From positions 34,532 through 98,531 of the forward strand of contig NZ_MBFM01000003.1 in NCBI RefSeq assembly GCF_001696715.1: 64,000 nt of DNA, in the 5' to 3' direction. The notes below the pieces were generated by a model. The model saw only the letters and a list, made by a program, of their open reading frames with translations. It was not told the DNA's origin and did no database searches. The position numbers and the translations under genes are program-made. This stretch comes from Thauera phenolivorans. GTDB lineage: Bacteria; Pseudomonadota; Gammaproteobacteria; Burkholderiales; Rhodocyclaceae. Positions 1 through 8,848 of the stretch are shown here, piece after piece. Each line of letters opens with the position of its first letter. The first letter of the stretch is position 1.

Positions 1-245
1 TGCTTGCTTCGGGCTTCGTGGGCCTTCTTCTGTTCCTGATACTTGAACTTGCCGAAATCCATCAACCTGCATACCGGCGGCGCCGCCATCGGTGCGATTT
101 CGACAAGATCCAGCCCTGCTTCGTCGGCTGCTGCAAGGGCTTCCCTCAGGGACACGATACCGAGCTGCTCACCTTCTTCACCAACCAGCCGGACCTGTGG
201 CGCGCTGATCTCCCCATTTACGCGCTGCTTTTTTTCTTGAGCGAT
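1..245 (-). CDS. infC: Translation initiation factor IF-3, N-terminal part (cut by window edge)
   Basis: IF-3 binds the 30S subunit, prevents premature 50S joining and proofreads the start codon. The visible frame gives [20 protein letters not shown], then a GIVSLREAL segment, [17 protein letters not shown] and [11 protein letters not shown], which is the IF-3 N-domain and start of the linker; about 81 codons are visible and the C-domain lies beyond base 1. No ATG, GTG or TTG fits the family N-terminus. The only fitting start is ATC at 245-243, placed 9 bases after a GGAG Shine-Dalgarno motif. Enterobacterial infC uses the equally rare ATT, so that IF-3 represses its own translation, and the same control is inferred here. 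It lies 27 bases downstream of thrS, the usual thrS-infC order. Confidence 0.93.
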   Translation of the reverse strand, partial: MAQEKKQRVNGEISAPQVRLVGEEGEQLGIVSLREALAAADEAGLDLVEIAPMAAPPVCRLMDFGKFKYQEQKKAHEARSK

Positions 246-272
246 GGTTCAACTCTCCACGAAGACAAAAAA

Positions 273-2192
273 TCAGACCGACCCGGCTTTCGCTTCAATC
301 TCGCGACGCCAGCGTTCGATCAACGAATCGAGGGACATTTGGCCAAGATCCTGACCACCCCGGGCACGCACAGCGACCACTCGCGCGGCCTTTTCCTTTT
401 CGCCGATCACGATCTGGTAAGGAAGCTTGTGCACGCTATGTTCGCGAATTTTATAGTTAATCTTCTCGTTGCGCAAATCCGCCTCGACCCGGAAGCCCGC
501 GTGCTTGAGCGCCTTCGCCACCTCGGTCGCGTATTCCGCCTGGCCTTCGGAGATGTTCATCACCACCGCATGCACCGGCGCCAGCCACAACGGCATCGCG
601 CCGGCGTAGTGCTCGATGAGAATGCCGGTGAAGCGCTCGAGCGAGCCGAACAGGGCACGGTGCAGCATCACCGGGCGCTTGCGGCTGTTGTCCTCGGCGA
701 CGTAGTCGATGTCGAACCGCTCCGGCAGGCTCATGTCGACCTGCAGGGTGCCGCACTGCCAGTCCCGTCCGATGGTGTCGCGCAACACGAACTCGAGCTT
801 CGGCCCGTAGAAGGCGCCCTCGCCCGGGAACAGCTCGTAGGCGATGCCCATGTGGTCGAGCGCGGAGGCGAGCGCCCCTTCCAGCTTGTCCCACACCTCG
901 TCTGAACCGATGCGGCTCTCCGGCCGGGTCGACAGCTTGATTCGCACGCTATCGAAGCCGAAATCCTTGTAGATGTCGAGAATCAGCCCGACGACATCCT
1001 TGCACTCCTGCTCCATCTGCGCCTCGGTGCAGAAGATGTGGGCGTCGTCCTGAGTGAAGTGGCGCACCCGAAGCAGGCCGTGCAGCGCGCCGGACGGCTC
1101 GTAGCGGTGCACCTTGCCGAACTCGGCCATGCGCAGCGGCAGATCGCGATAGCTCTTCAGCCCCTGGGCGAACATCGACACCGCGCCCGGGCAGTTCATC
1201 GGCTTGAGGGCGAACACGCGCTCGTCCTCGGTCGTCGTGGTGAACATGTTCTGGCGGTAGTTCTGCCAGTGACCGGAGGTTTCCCACAGCGCGCGGTCCA
1301 TCACGTCGGGCGTGTTGACCTCGACGTAGCCCGCTTCTTCCTGGCGATCGCGCATGTAGTTGATCAGGGTCTGGAACAGGCGCCAGCCCTTCGGATGCCA
1401 GAACACCGAACCGGGCGCCTCGTCCTGGAAGTGGAAGAAGTCGAGCTGCTGGCCGAGCTTGCGGTGGTCTCGCTTCTCGGCCTCCTCGAGCATGTGCAGA
1501 TAGCCGTCGAGCTCATCCTTCTTCGCCCAGGCGGTGCCATACACGCGCTGGAGCATCTCGTTGTCGGATCGGCCGCGCCAGTATGCACCCGCCAGCTTGG
1601 TGAGCTTGAACACCTTGAGCTTGCCGGTCGACGGCACGTGCGGCCCCCGGCACAGGTCGATGAAATCGCCCTGCCGGTACAGCGAGACGTCTTCGTCCGA
1701 GGGGATCGAGGCGATGATCTCCGCCTTGTAGTGCTCACCGATCGATTCGAAGAAAGCGACCGCCTTGTCGCGCGGCCACACCTCGCGCTGCACCGGAAGC
1801 TCGCGCCGGGCGATCTCCGCCATGCGCTGCTCGATCGCCACCAGGTCTTCCGGGGTGAACGGGCGCTTGTAGGCGAAGTCATAGTAGAAGCCGTTCTCGA
1901 TCACCGGCCCGATCGTCACCTGGGCGTCGGGGAACAGTTCCTTGACCGCGTGCGCCAGCAAGTGGGCGGTCGAGTGCCGGATGATCTCCAGCCCCTCGGG
2001 GGACTTGTCGGTGACGATCGCCAGCTCGGCGTCGCCTTCGATGCTGTGCGACAGATCGACCAGCCGGTCTCCGACGCGACCGGCGAGCGCGGCCTTCGCC
2101 AGCCCGGCGCCGATCGAAGTCGCGACCTCGCCGACCGAGACCGGATGTTCGAAGTTGCGGACGGCCCCATCGGGGAGCGTGATGTTGGGCAT
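273..2192 (-). CDS. thrS: Threonyl-tRNA synthetase
   Basis: Class II synthetase that charges tRNA-Thr in the cytoplasm. The product is 639 residues, close to the 642 of E. coli ThrS. The order is an N-terminal TGS domain ([20 protein letters not shown]), an editing domain with [17 protein letters not shown], a catalytic core with [10 protein letters not shown] (zinc cysteine) and a C-terminal anticodon-binding domain ending near [11 protein letters not shown]. The frame stays open 35 codons upstream to a TTG, but that extension would translate straight through a terminator hairpin, so the ATG at 2192 that begins MPNITLP is chosen. It is followed by infC and preceded by tRNA-Val and a terminator. 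Confidence 0.97.
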   Translation of the reverse strand: MPNITLPDGAVRNFEHPVSVGEVATSIGAGLAKAALAGRVGDRLVDLSHSIEGDAELAIVTDKSPEGLEIIRHSTAHLLAHAVKELFPDAQVTIGPVIENGFYYDFAYKRPFTPEDLVAIEQRMAEIARRELPVQREVWPRDKAVAFFESIGEHYKAEIIASIPSDEDVSLYRQGDFIDLCRGPHVPSTGKLKVFKLTKLAGAYWRGRSDNEMLQRVYGTAWAKKDELDGYLHMLEEAEKRDHRKLGQQLDFFHFQDEAPGSVFWHPKGWRLFQTLINYMRDRQEEAGYVEVNTPDVMDRALWETSGHWQNYRQNMFTTTTEDERVFALKPMNCPGAVSMFAQGLKSYRDLPLRMAEFGKVHRYEPSGALHGLLRVRHFTQDDAHIFCTEAQMEQECKDVVGLILDIYKDFGFDSVRIKLSTRPESRIGSDEVWDKLEGALASALDHMGIAYELFPGEGAFYGPKLEFVLRDTIGRDWQCGTLQVDMSLPERFDIDYVAEDNSRKRPVMLHRALFGSLERFTGILIEHYAGAMPLWLAPVHAVVMNISEGQAEYATEVAKALKHAGFRVEADLRNEKINYKIREHSVHKLPYQIVIGEKEKAARVVAVRARGGQDLGQMSLDSLIERWRREIEAKAGSV

Positions 2193-2253
2193 GTTTCTCT
2201 GGCCTCGTGCGGGGGTTGGGCGCAAAACAGCGTAACAGATGAAAACGTGGACG

Positions 2254-2284
2254 AAAAAAAAGCGCGGTGGCCGCGCTTTTTTCC
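2254..2284 (-). terminator. Intrinsic terminator between tRNA-Val and thrS
   Basis: A perfect 7-bp stem, AGCGCGG/CCGCGCT with a 3-base loop, is flanked by A and T runs, so it reads as a terminator on either strand. On the minus strand it follows tRNA-Val and precedes thrS by about 60 bases. It probably ends the tRNA transcript, so thrS should have its own promoter in the remaining gap; I see no convincing one. Confidence 0.8.
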
Positions 2285-2368
2285 CTTCAGCAGACAAGCG
2301 GAACCGACCAGTTTCAGCTTCCGTACTGAGTGCTAGTTCGGAACATTACGGATCGACTCCAGAAATTT

Positions 2369-2445
2369 TGGTAGGCGCGATTGGATTCGAACCAACGACC
2401 CCCACCATGTCAAGGTGGTGCTCTAACCAACTGAGCTACGCGCCT
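2369..2445 (-). tRNA. tRNA-Val (anticodon GAC)
   Basis: The cloverleaf folds cleanly: acceptor AGGCGCG/CGCGCCT, D-arm with AGCTCAGTTGGTTAGAGC, anticodon stem CCACC/GGTGG with loop TTGACAT (anticodon GAC, decoding GUC and GUU), T-arm with GGTTCGAATCC, and an encoded 3' CCA. It is a single gene, not clustered with other tRNAs. Confidence 0.97.
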
Positions 2446-2459
2446 GCTGCAAGCCACGC

Positions 2460-2487
2460 ATTATAGAGAATGCGTTCCGCTTGTCAA
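2460..2487 (-). promoter_or_regulatory. Sigma70 promoter of tRNA-Val, full consensus hexamers
   Basis: On the minus strand TTGACA (2487-2482) and TATAAT (2465-2460) are separated by 16 bp, and the tRNA begins 15 bases after the -10 box. Both hexamers match the consensus exactly, as expected for a strongly transcribed stable RNA gene. Confidence 0.88.
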
Positions 2488-2521
2488 AGATTTTTTACGA
2501 TCCGGCTTACCCCGGACGCAT

Positions 2522-2764
2522 TCAGCGCCTCACGCGGGTCCAGATGAACAGGATCACGATCGCGCCGATCACCGCGCCGATGAACCCGGCCGCCTCGCCC
2601 GCGTGGTACAGGCCGAGCGCTTGTCCCCCGAAGGTGGCCAGCATCGAGCCGGCGATGCCGAGCAGCGCGGTCAGGATCAGGCCGATCTTCTGCTCGCCAC
2701 GGAAAAGCAGGCGCGCGATGAGGCCCACGATGAGGCCGACGATGATGGTTGCGATGATGGACAT
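2522..2764 (-). CDS. GlsB/YeaQ/YmgE family membrane protein
   Basis: An 80-residue, very hydrophobic protein of the transglycosylase-associated/YeaQ family. The enzymatic role suggested by the family name is not established. The sequence shows three membrane-spanning stretches: near residues 2-20 (IIATIIVGLIVGLIARLL), near 28-50, and near 58-76. A short FRGEQ loop follows the first and the tail is WTRVRR. The start at 2764 follows an AAGGAG motif by about 8 bases; the longer open frame upstream is the neighbouring exonuclease read in another frame. In other bacteria members are often stress-induced, which cannot be judged here. Confidence 0.85.
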   Translation of the reverse strand: MSIIATIIVGLIVGLIARLLFRGEQKIGLILTALLGIAGSMLATFGGQALGLYHAGEAAGFIGAVIGAIVILFIWTRVRR

Positions 2765-2801
2765 GCGGATACTCTCCTTATTATGCGGCGGGTGCCGCGG
2801 T

Positions 2802-3590
2802 TCACTTTTCGGGCCATGCGGCAAGGAATTCCTGCCAGTGTGGCGCATCGATCGCCGCCAGCGCTTCTCGCACCACCTGCTCTTCCGCCGCGAGTCCCGC
2901 GGCATCGAGCTGGCCGCGCATGCGCTGGAAACGCAAGTACACGAGATAGGTATTGACGACGTCGGTTTCGCAGTAGTCGCGAATCTCGCCGATCCGGCCG
3001 TCCTGGAACGCCTGCCACACCAGCGAGCCGTCCATGCCCACCTTGCCCGGATAGCCGTAAAGCCTCGCCAGCTGGTCGAGCGGCGCATTGGCGCGCGGCT
3101 GGTAGAGGGCGAGCAGATCCATGAGATCGAGATGGCGGGAATGGTAGCGACTGATGTAGCCGTTCCACTTGAAGTCGCGTGAATCGGCGTAATCGCCCTC
3201 GCCCTGGTCCCAGTAGCGCGGCGCACCGACGCCGTGGAGCATGCCGCGGTAGTGCAGCACGGGCAGGTCGAAGCCGCCGCCGTTCCAAGACACCAGCTGC
3301 GGCGTGAAGCGCTCGACGCCGTCGAAGAAGCGCTGGATGATCTGGCCCTCCCCCGTGTCGGGCTCGGACAGCGAGAACACCCGGAACTGGCGGGCGTCGC
3401 GCATCGCGCAGGAAATCGTCACCACACGGTGCAGGTGATGCGGGAGGAAATCCGACCCGGACGCCACGCGACGCTGCTGGAAGGCGAACTCGGCGACCTC
3501 GTAGTCCGACAGCTCGTCCGGCAGCTCGTTGAGGGCTCGAATGCCCGCGACGTCGGGGATGGTCTCGATGTCGAAGACGATAACCGCCAT
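2802..3590 (-). CDS. Predicted 3'-5' exonuclease, PolB exonuclease-like
   Basis: A 262-residue DnaQ-fold protein resembling the stand-alone family related to the exonuclease domain of DNA polymerase B. Three acidic motifs are visible: VFDIETIPD at residues 4-12 (Asp and Glu of motif I), LVSWNGGGFDLPVL in the middle (motif II) and DYCETDVVNTYLVYLRF near residue 215 (motif III). It probably degrades single-stranded nucleic acid using two metal ions; the substrate is unknown. The chosen ATG at 3590 shares one base with the stop of ydbL (TAATG) and follows GAGGAAG, so translation is likely coupled. The 33-codon upstream extension is ydbL sequence in another frame and was dropped. Confidence 0.85.
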   Translation of the reverse strand: MAVIVFDIETIPDVAGIRALNELPDELSDYEVAEFAFQQRRVASGSDFLPHHLHRVVTISCAMRDARQFRVFSLSEPDTGEGQIIQRFFDGVERFTPQLVSWNGGGFDLPVLHYRGMLHGVGAPRYWDQGEGDYADSRDFKWNGYISRYHSRHLDLMDLLALYQPRANAPLDQLARLYGYPGKVGMDGSLVWQAFQDGRIGEIRDYCETDVVNTYLVYLRFQRMRGQLDAAGLAAEEQVVREALAAIDAPHWQEFLAAWPEK

Positions 3591-4000
3591 TACTTCCTCA
3601 CCCAGCTTCCGCCGCGCTGCACCCACCAGCCCGGCTGCGCGCGATCGATCCAGCGCTGGGCGAAGGTGCGGCGCACGTCCGCCTCCCACTCCGGATGGTC
3701 ATTGGCGCGGGCGATCTCGCGATAGAGGGCGAGGCGGTCAGCGTTCTCGGCAGCGATCAGGCTGTTGACCTGGCCGCGCTGGGCGAGCGGAACGCTGGAG
3801 GCGTCGCGCAGCGCGATCGTGCCGTCGGCCGCCTGCCCCACCGCGCCTGCGGCATACAGCGGCGCGAGCCGCGCGTGGCGCTGTTGCATCGCCCCCTTCA
3901 GCGCAGCGATCGCGGGTGAGTCGATCTCGAGGTTACCCTGTGCGGCGAGCGCACTCGAAAACGCGAGCAGGAGCACGGCGATCCAGCGCTTGATGTTCAT
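3590..4000 (-). CDS. ydbL: YdbL family DUF1318 periplasmic protein
   Basis: A 136-residue exported protein. The N-terminus is a clear signal peptide (MNIKRWIAVLLLAFSSALAA, cleavage near residue 20), followed by a helical domain with ALKGAMQQRHARLAPLY and a C-terminal WVQRGGSWVRK. The composition and spacing fit YdbL/DUF1318. In E. coli, ydbH-ynbE-ydbL form one operon whose products work together in phospholipid transport across the periplasm, and the same three-gene order is present here. The start overlaps the ynbE stop by four bases (ATGA). Confidence 0.86.
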   Translation of the reverse strand: MNIKRWIAVLLLAFSSALAAQGNLEIDSPAIAALKGAMQQRHARLAPLYAAGAVGQAADGTIALRDASSVPLAQRGQVNSLIAAENADRLALYREIARANDHPEWEADVRRTFAQRWIDRAQPGWWVQRGGSWVRK

Positions 4001-4185
4001 TGCTTGCTTTCTCCTTCGGCGGCATCGGAGGCCTCAGCGGCGGGACGCGAGGACTCCTGCAGTTGCCAGACTTCCTCGATGATGCGGTCGGCCGCCTTCT
4101 CCGCCGCAGCGGCGGGAAAGTAGATATTGATCGTGACGCAGGCCGTAGCCGTCGTCAGCAGGACCGCTGCGAGCGCGAGGCGCAT
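3997..4185 (-). CDS. ynbE: YnbE-like outer-membrane lipoprotein
   Basis: A 62-residue lipoprotein precursor. The signal peptide MRLALAAVLLTTATAC ends in a lipobox with the lipidated cysteine at residue 16, followed by VTINIYFPAAAAEKAADRI, the family signature with its NIYFP stretch. The 26-residue tail after this core is Ala/Glu/Ser-rich and probably unstructured. YnbE is thought to sit at the outer membrane end of the YdbH bridge. It lies between ydbH (43-base gap) and ydbL (4-base overlap). Confidence 0.88.
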   Translation of the reverse strand: MRLALAAVLLTTATACVTINIYFPAAAAEKAADRIIEEVWQLQESSRPAAEASDAAEGESKQ

Positions 4186-4228
4186 GGGATTGCTCCGGTT
4201 GAGCGCACCGTCCGAGCGGCGCGCGAGA

Positions 4229-6289
4229 TCAGCGCACGACTGGCGAGACGTTCTCGGCGAGCACGCGCTGAAGCCGGTCGACGAGCTCCTTCCAGTCGAC
4301 GCGTCGATTGTAGCCTATGACATCCAGGGCCGGCACGCCGCCGCCGCGGATGATGCGAAACCCACCGTCGGCGAGGTCGCCGTCCTCGATCCCACTCATT
4401 TCACATACGGCGCCGCGCAGCACGCAACGCAGGCCGAGCTCGCGGTAACCGAAGGTCTCGAAGAGGCCGAGCAGGCTGCGCTGCAGCGCAGCCATCGCCC
4501 CGGCGCCGCCGAGTGCGCTGATGTTCTGCACCGCGCGCTGACTGATCCGCTTGCGATACCTGCCCTCGCTGCTCACGATGCGGGCGTCGAAGGCTTGCGG
4601 CCGCCAGTGCGCGAGCTCGAGGCCGAGCACGTCGGCGTCGATGAAGCCGCTGATGCTGCCGAAGCTGAAGGTGTCGGTGAGCTGGGCGAGGTCCAGATGG
4701 CGGGCGACGACGTCGGCGCTGAGGTAGGCGCCGACGCCGAACGGCTCGCGCACGCGCAGCCCGCTCGCCCGCAGGTAGCCGTCGAACACCGACACCACCA
4801 GCGCGCCGTCGAGCACGATCTCGCCGGGCCGCAAGCGCAAGCCGGGGAGCGAGGCCGACAGCGTGCCCGTCATCGCGGGCAGGCCGAGCGCCTCGCTCAC
4901 CAAGGGCATCGACAGCGGCTCGACGAAGGCGCTGCCACTGCCGCTCCAGCCCGCTTCCTCGCGGCGCAGCGCGAGGCCCTCGAGCACCACCGCGCCGTCA
5001 AGCAGGGGCACGCGCGCCCGTTCGACGTGCGCGCCCGTGCCGGCCAGCGCCACCTCGAGGTCGAACGCACCGAGCGCGAGCTTGCCCCAACGCCCACCCT
5101 CTATCTGCAGACGGGCGCGCGTCGCCTCCCCGGCACGCCAGGGCAGATGCCCACTCAGCGGCCCGAAGGCGACTCCGCCGCCCGGGGCGGCGAGGCTGAA
5201 ACCGGCCTCCACGAACACCGCATCGAGCTCGACGAGGGTGCCATCGACCAGACGCAGTCCGGCGCTCACGCTGCCCGCGAAACGTAGCTGGTCCGCCCGC
5301 GCGGGGCTGAGCAGCGGCGCGAGGAAGCGAGGCCCGACGCGGGCAAGATCGGCCCCCGCAAGCGAAAGCGCCGCTTCATCGACATGCGCTCGCGCCAGAT
5401 CCACGCTCGCGCTCGCCGCCAGACGCTCGACCCCGTCCAGCGTCACGTTCGCCTGGCGCACCTCCAGCCGGTCGCCGCGCAGGCGACCGCTCGCCTCGAG
5501 CACCGGCCCTGCCTCGAGATAGAAGGGATCCCAGAAGCTCGCGCCTTCATGCCACCCGAGTGAGGCCGACCAGTCCCACCCGCCACTGCGCGTGTGCGCA
5601 TCGAGTTCGAGTTCGACACCGAGCGCTTCGCCCGCGCGCAGACCGTCGGCGCTGGAGAAGCCGCCCCCGGTCAGCGTCCCACGCACCCGGATACGCTCCG
5701 CACCGCCGCGGTCCAGCCATTCGGCCTCGCCATCGAAATGCCCCTCCGCCTGCCAGTCCGCGAGCGCCGGCAGCCAGCTCGCCAGCGATTGCAGGGACAG
5801 ACGGGACAGCTTCGCCCGTAGGCTGCCGTCGGTCGCGAGTCGGGCGACGACGCGGCCACCAGCCCCATCCGCAATCACCAGCTGGCCGCGGCGTCCGGCG
5901 GTGTCGAGCGTCAGCTCGAGCCTGAAGGGCAGCGGTCGACCGTCGGCACGCAGCCGGCCGCCACGGCATTCGAGCGCCTGCAGCGACATGCGCGCCTGCG
6001 GGCAGTCGAGCCGCAGCCTCGACCACCGCTGCCCGGCCAGCCGCAGCGCCGCGATCTCGAGCCGGGCGCGCCCCTCATCCGGTTCATATTCGAAGCGAAG
6101 GTCGCGCACTTCGAGCGCAGGATGGCTCACCCGCTCGACGCTCAGCCGCATCGGACCGAAGGCCGACGCCGGGGGCGACGCGATCAGCAGGAGCAGCACA
6201 AGGAAGTGGAAGCACCGGACGGACCCGCCCCGCGGGCGGCGCCCGCGTGCAAACGCGCGGCCCGCCGGGTCGCGGGCGGCGACGAGCAC
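4229..6289 (-). CDS. ydbH: YdbH-type AsmA-like intermembrane lipid transport protein
   Basis: A protein of about 686 residues with an N-terminal hydrophobic segment (FHFLVLLLLIASPPASAFG), then a long beta-rich repetitive body typical of the AsmA-like bridge proteins. The C-terminal dicarboxylate-type segment includes YLSADVVARHLDLAQLTDTF, FGSISGFIDADVLGLEL, the RISQRAVQNISALGG stretch and LGLRCVLRGAVCEMSG. In enterobacteria YdbH, with TamB and YhdP, moves phospholipid between inner and outer membranes. Assignment is strengthened by ynbE and ydbL immediately downstream. The start is uncertain: GTG at 6289 avoids overlap and gives a signal-anchor after about 20 residues, while another in-frame GTG at 6349 would overlap cysM by 41 bases. 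Neither has a good ribosome-binding site. Confidence 0.85.
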   Translation of the reverse strand: MLVAARDPAGRAFARGRRPRGGSVRCFHFLVLLLLIASPPASAFGPMRLSVERVSHPALEVRDLRFEYEPDEGRARLEIAALRLAGQRWSRLRLDCPQARMSLQALECRGGRLRADGRPLPFRLELTLDTAGRRGQLVIADGAGGRVVARLATDGSLRAKLSRLSLQSLASWLPALADWQAEGHFDGEAEWLDRGGAERIRVRGTLTGGGFSSADGLRAGEALGVELELDAHTRSGGWDWSASLGWHEGASFWDPFYLEAGPVLEASGRLRGDRLEVRQANVTLDGVERLAASASVDLARAHVDEAALSLAGADLARVGPRFLAPLLSPARADQLRFAGSVSAGLRLVDGTLVELDAVFVEAGFSLAAPGGGVAFGPLSGHLPWRAGEATRARLQIEGGRWGKLALGAFDLEVALAGTGAHVERARVPLLDGAVVLEGLALRREEAGWSGSGSAFVEPLSMPLVSEALGLPAMTGTLSASLPGLRLRPGEIVLDGALVVSVFDGYLRASGLRVREPFGVGAYLSADVVARHLDLAQLTDTFSFGSISGFIDADVLGLELAHWRPQAFDARIVSSEGRYRKRISQRAVQNISALGGAGAMAALQRSLLGLFETFGYRELGLRCVLRGAVCEMSGIEDGDLADGGFRIIRGGGVPALDVIGYNRRVDWKELVDRLQRVLAENVSPVVR

Positions 6290-6308
6290 CCCGCGCGGAC
6301 CGAATGAA

Positions 6309-7199
6309 TCAGGCGGGAAAGACGCCGGTGGAGAGATAGCGGTCGCCACGATCGCAGACGATGGTCACGATGACCGCATCCTCGACCTGCGAGGCGATGC
6401 GCAAGGCCACATGCAGCGCGCCACCGGACGAAATGCCGGCGAAGATGCCTTCTTCCTGTGCCAGCCGTCGCGTCATCTCCTCCGCTGCAGCCTGACTGAC
6501 CGGCTCGACGCGGTCGACCCGGGCACGGTCGAAGATACTCGGCAGGTAGGCCTCGGGCCACTTGCGGATGCCGGGGATGGACGAGCCCTCCTCGGGCTCG
6601 CAGCCGACGATCGTGATCGCCGGGTTCTGCTCCTTGAGGTAGCGAGACACCCCCATGATCGTGCCGGTCGTGCCCATCGAGCTGACGAAGTGCGTCAGCT
6701 TGCCGCCGGTCTGGCGCCAGATCTCGGGGCCGGTCCCCTCGTAGTGGGCGAGCGGATTGTCGGGGTTGGAGAACTGGTCAAGGATGATGCCCTTGCCCTC
6801 GTCGCGCATGCGCGCGGCGACATCGCGCGCCATCTCCATTCCTCCCGAAGTCGGCGTGAGCACCAGCTCGGCGCCGAAAGCGCGCATCGTCTGGCGACGC
6901 TCGACGCTCTGGTTCTCGGGCATCACCAGGATCATGCGGTAGCCGCGCATCGCCGCGGCCATCGCCAGCGCGATGCCGGTGTTGCCGCTGGTGGCCTCGA
7001 TCAGGGTGTCGCCCGGCCTGATGTCACCGCGCGCCTCTGCGCGCACGATCATCGACACTGCAGGGCGGTCCTTTACCGAACCGGCCGGATTGTTGCCCTC
7101 GAGTTTGGCGAGGATGGTGTTGTTGCGCCCGGCGACGATGCGCTTCAGGCGTACGAGCGGCGTCTGGCCGACGTAGTCTTCGAGGGTCTTGAATTCCAT
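6309..7199 (-). CDS. cysM: Cysteine synthase B (O-acetylserine sulfhydrylase)
   Basis: A PLP enzyme making cysteine from O-acetylserine and sulfide or thiosulfate; 296 residues (E. coli CysM has 303). The PLP lysine lies in GNNPAGSVKDRPAVSMI (near residues 36-52), the phosphate-binding loop is SGNTGIALA, and the glycine-rich FVSSMGTTGTIMG follows. The C-terminal EEGIFAGISSGGALHVA is typical. The start MEFKTLEDYVGQTPLVRL at 7199 matches family N-termini. It lies 76 bases after lapB and just before ydbH. Confidence 0.95.
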   Translation of the reverse strand: MEFKTLEDYVGQTPLVRLKRIVAGRNNTILAKLEGNNPAGSVKDRPAVSMIVRAEARGDIRPGDTLIEATSGNTGIALAMAAAMRGYRMILVMPENQSVERRQTMRAFGAELVLTPTSGGMEMARDVAARMRDEGKGIILDQFSNPDNPLAHYEGTGPEIWRQTGGKLTHFVSSMGTTGTIMGVSRYLKEQNPAITIVGCEPEEGSSIPGIRKWPEAYLPSIFDRARVDRVEPVSQAAAEEMTRRLAQEEGIFAGISSGGALHVALRIASQVEDAVIVTIVCDRGDRYLSTGVFPA

Positions 7200-7275
7200 T
7201 TGCTGAAAATTTCCCGTGAGCGGCCGCACGCGACGCGCGACCGATGATCACCAGACCCGGCGGGCGCCAGGAGGT

Positions 7276-8451
7276 TCAGGGCGTGAGATCGAACTCCTCG
7301 GTGCGCCGCGGCGGGTAGGTTTCCCAGCCGCCACAGGCGGGACAGCGCCACTGGAACTGGCGCGCCTTGAAACCGCAGGCGCTGCACCGGTAGCGCGCGA
7401 CCTTGCGGGTGTGCCCGTGGATCAGCTGCTTCACCATCTCGATGTCGCTGCGCAGCTCGGGGGGTGCGCTCAGCACGGCCGCCTCGAGCATCTTTTCGAG
7501 GCCGAGCAGGGTGGGATTGCGCCTGAGCTCCTCACGCACCATCGCATAAGCGGCGGGCGGCCCCGCCTTCTCGAGCTCGCGCTGGAAGAGCTCGTCGAGG
7601 AGGCCGAGCGAGGCGTGGCTCTCCATCCACGAGCGCAGCAACTGATGCCCCTGATCCACCCGGCCAAGGCGCTCGTAGGCCTCCATCACGCGCTCGGCCA
7701 CGAGCGAAAGATAGACCGGATCCTGATTTTCGACCCGTTTCCAGGCCTCCAGCGCCGCCTCGTCGCGCCCCTCGGCCTGCAGCAGGTCGCCGAGCAACAT
7801 GCTCGCCCGCACGCAGCCGCGGTTGATCGCGAAGGCCTCGTCAAGATGGGCACGCACCTCGTCGAAGCGGGAATTGGCAAGCGCACCGGCAGCCAGTTCG
7901 CAGTGGAAATTGGCCACCTCCCGGCGCCACATCACGCTCTCGTGGTTCGGCAGGGCGCGCGCGACCTCGATCGCCTTCGCCCAGTCCTTTTCCTGCTGGT
8001 AGATCTCGAGCAGGAAGGGCAGCGCCACGTCCTGCGCCCCGCTGTCGCGCAGCTTCAGGAACACTGCCTCGGCGCGGTCGAGCAGACCGGCCTTGAGGAA
8101 ATCCTCGCCCAGTTCGGCGAGCGCCTGCAGGCGCTGCTCCTGGCTGAGATCCTCGCGGTCAACCAGCAGCTGGTGGATGCGGATCGCACGGTCGGTCTCG
8201 CCGCGGCGCCGGAAGAGGCTGCCTAGGGCAAAGTGCAGCTCGATCGTCTGCGGATCGATGCGAACCGCCTCGATGAAGGCGTCGATCGCCTTGTCGGGCT
8301 GTTCCTTGAGGAGGAAGTTGAGCCCGTTGAGGTAGGAGCGGGGCAGCGCGCGCGACTCGCGCACCACCTGCCTGATGTCGATGCGCGCGGCGAGCCAGCC
8401 GAGCGCGAAGAAAAGTGGCAGCGCGAGGAGCCACCAGAACTCGATTTCCAT
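7276..8451 (-). CDS. lapB: LPS assembly/LpxC turnover protein LapB (YciM)
   Basis: An inner-membrane adaptor that directs LpxC to FtsH proteolysis and so limits lipopolysaccharide synthesis. The 391-residue product has one N-terminal membrane segment (WWLLALPLFFALGWLAARI), a series of TPR repeats from about residue 40 to 340 (for example DKAIDAFIEAVRIDPQTIEL), and a C-terminal rubredoxin-like zinc ribbon with CSACGFKARQFQWRCPACGG. All of these are expected in LapB. It sits 17 bases after lapA, the conserved pairing. The longer frame upstream is lapA in another frame. Confidence 0.95.
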   Translation of the reverse strand: MEIEFWWLLALPLFFALGWLAARIDIRQVVRESRALPRSYLNGLNFLLKEQPDKAIDAFIEAVRIDPQTIELHFALGSLFRRRGETDRAIRIHQLLVDREDLSQEQRLQALAELGEDFLKAGLLDRAEAVFLKLRDSGAQDVALPFLLEIYQQEKDWAKAIEVARALPNHESVMWRREVANFHCELAAGALANSRFDEVRAHLDEAFAINRGCVRASMLLGDLLQAEGRDEAALEAWKRVENQDPVYLSLVAERVMEAYERLGRVDQGHQLLRSWMESHASLGLLDELFQRELEKAGPPAAYAMVREELRRNPTLLGLEKMLEAAVLSAPPELRSDIEMVKQLIHGHTRKVARYRCSACGFKARQFQWRCPACGGWETYPPRRTEEFDLTP

Positions 8452-8468
8452 CTGTGACCCGGCCGCGC

Positions 8469-8762
8469 TCAGGGCTGCGGCGGAGGCGTATCGACCACCA
8501 CCACCGGCTTTTCGCGCTCTGCACGCTCGAGTTGCCGCCGCAGGCGGGAGATCTCGCGGCGCTGACCGAAGAGCGAGCCGAAGGTCGCGCTCACGCCGAG
8601 CAGCGCGCCCGCAGCGAAGCTGATCACGATGATGAAGACGAGCGGCAATTGCCACTCGGCGCCGAAGAAGAAGCGCAGGTTGGCGAGATGGTCGTTCTTC
8701 ACCGCAAAGCCGAACAGCAGGAAGAAGAGGACGAGGCGGATGATCCAGATGACTGTGCGCAT
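8469..8762 (-). CDS. lapA: LapA domain membrane protein (DUF1049)
   Basis: A 97-residue inner-membrane protein paired with LapB. Two membrane helices are visible, near residues 3-20 (VIWIIRLVLFFLLFGFAV) and near 38-60 (LPLVFIIVISFAAGALLG), followed by a basic coiled-coil, REISRLRRQLERAEREK. The tail is Pro-rich. The ATG at 8762 is chosen; an ATG three codons upstream (8771) is equally possible. It lies downstream of the ihfB terminator, so expression is probably from its own promoter or by read-through. Confidence 0.9.
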   Translation of the reverse strand: MRTVIWIIRLVLFFLLFGFAVKNDHLANLRFFFGAEWQLPLVFIIVISFAAGALLGVSATFGSLFGQRREISRLRRQLERAEREKPVVVVDTPPPQP

Positions 8763-8788
8763 GTCGCGCATTATCCCCGAGGCCGAGA

Positions 8789-8817
8789 CAAAAAAGAAGG
8801 CGGCCAAAGCCGCCTTC
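8789..8817 (-). terminator. Intrinsic terminator downstream of ihfB
   Basis: A perfect 9-bp stem, GAAGGCGGC/GCCGCCTTC with a 4-base loop, is followed on the minus strand by a run of T. It lies 32 bases after the ihfB stop and marks the end of the gyrA-to-ihfB block ahead of lapA. Confidence 0.9.
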
Positions 8818-8848
8818 CGTACTGCTCAACCTGCCGATTGCCGCACGG

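Noticed and set aside
2193..2297. N-terminal extension of thrS
   Set aside because: It begins on TTG, crosses a terminator hairpin and has no similarity to ThrRS; ATG 2192 matches the TGS domain start.
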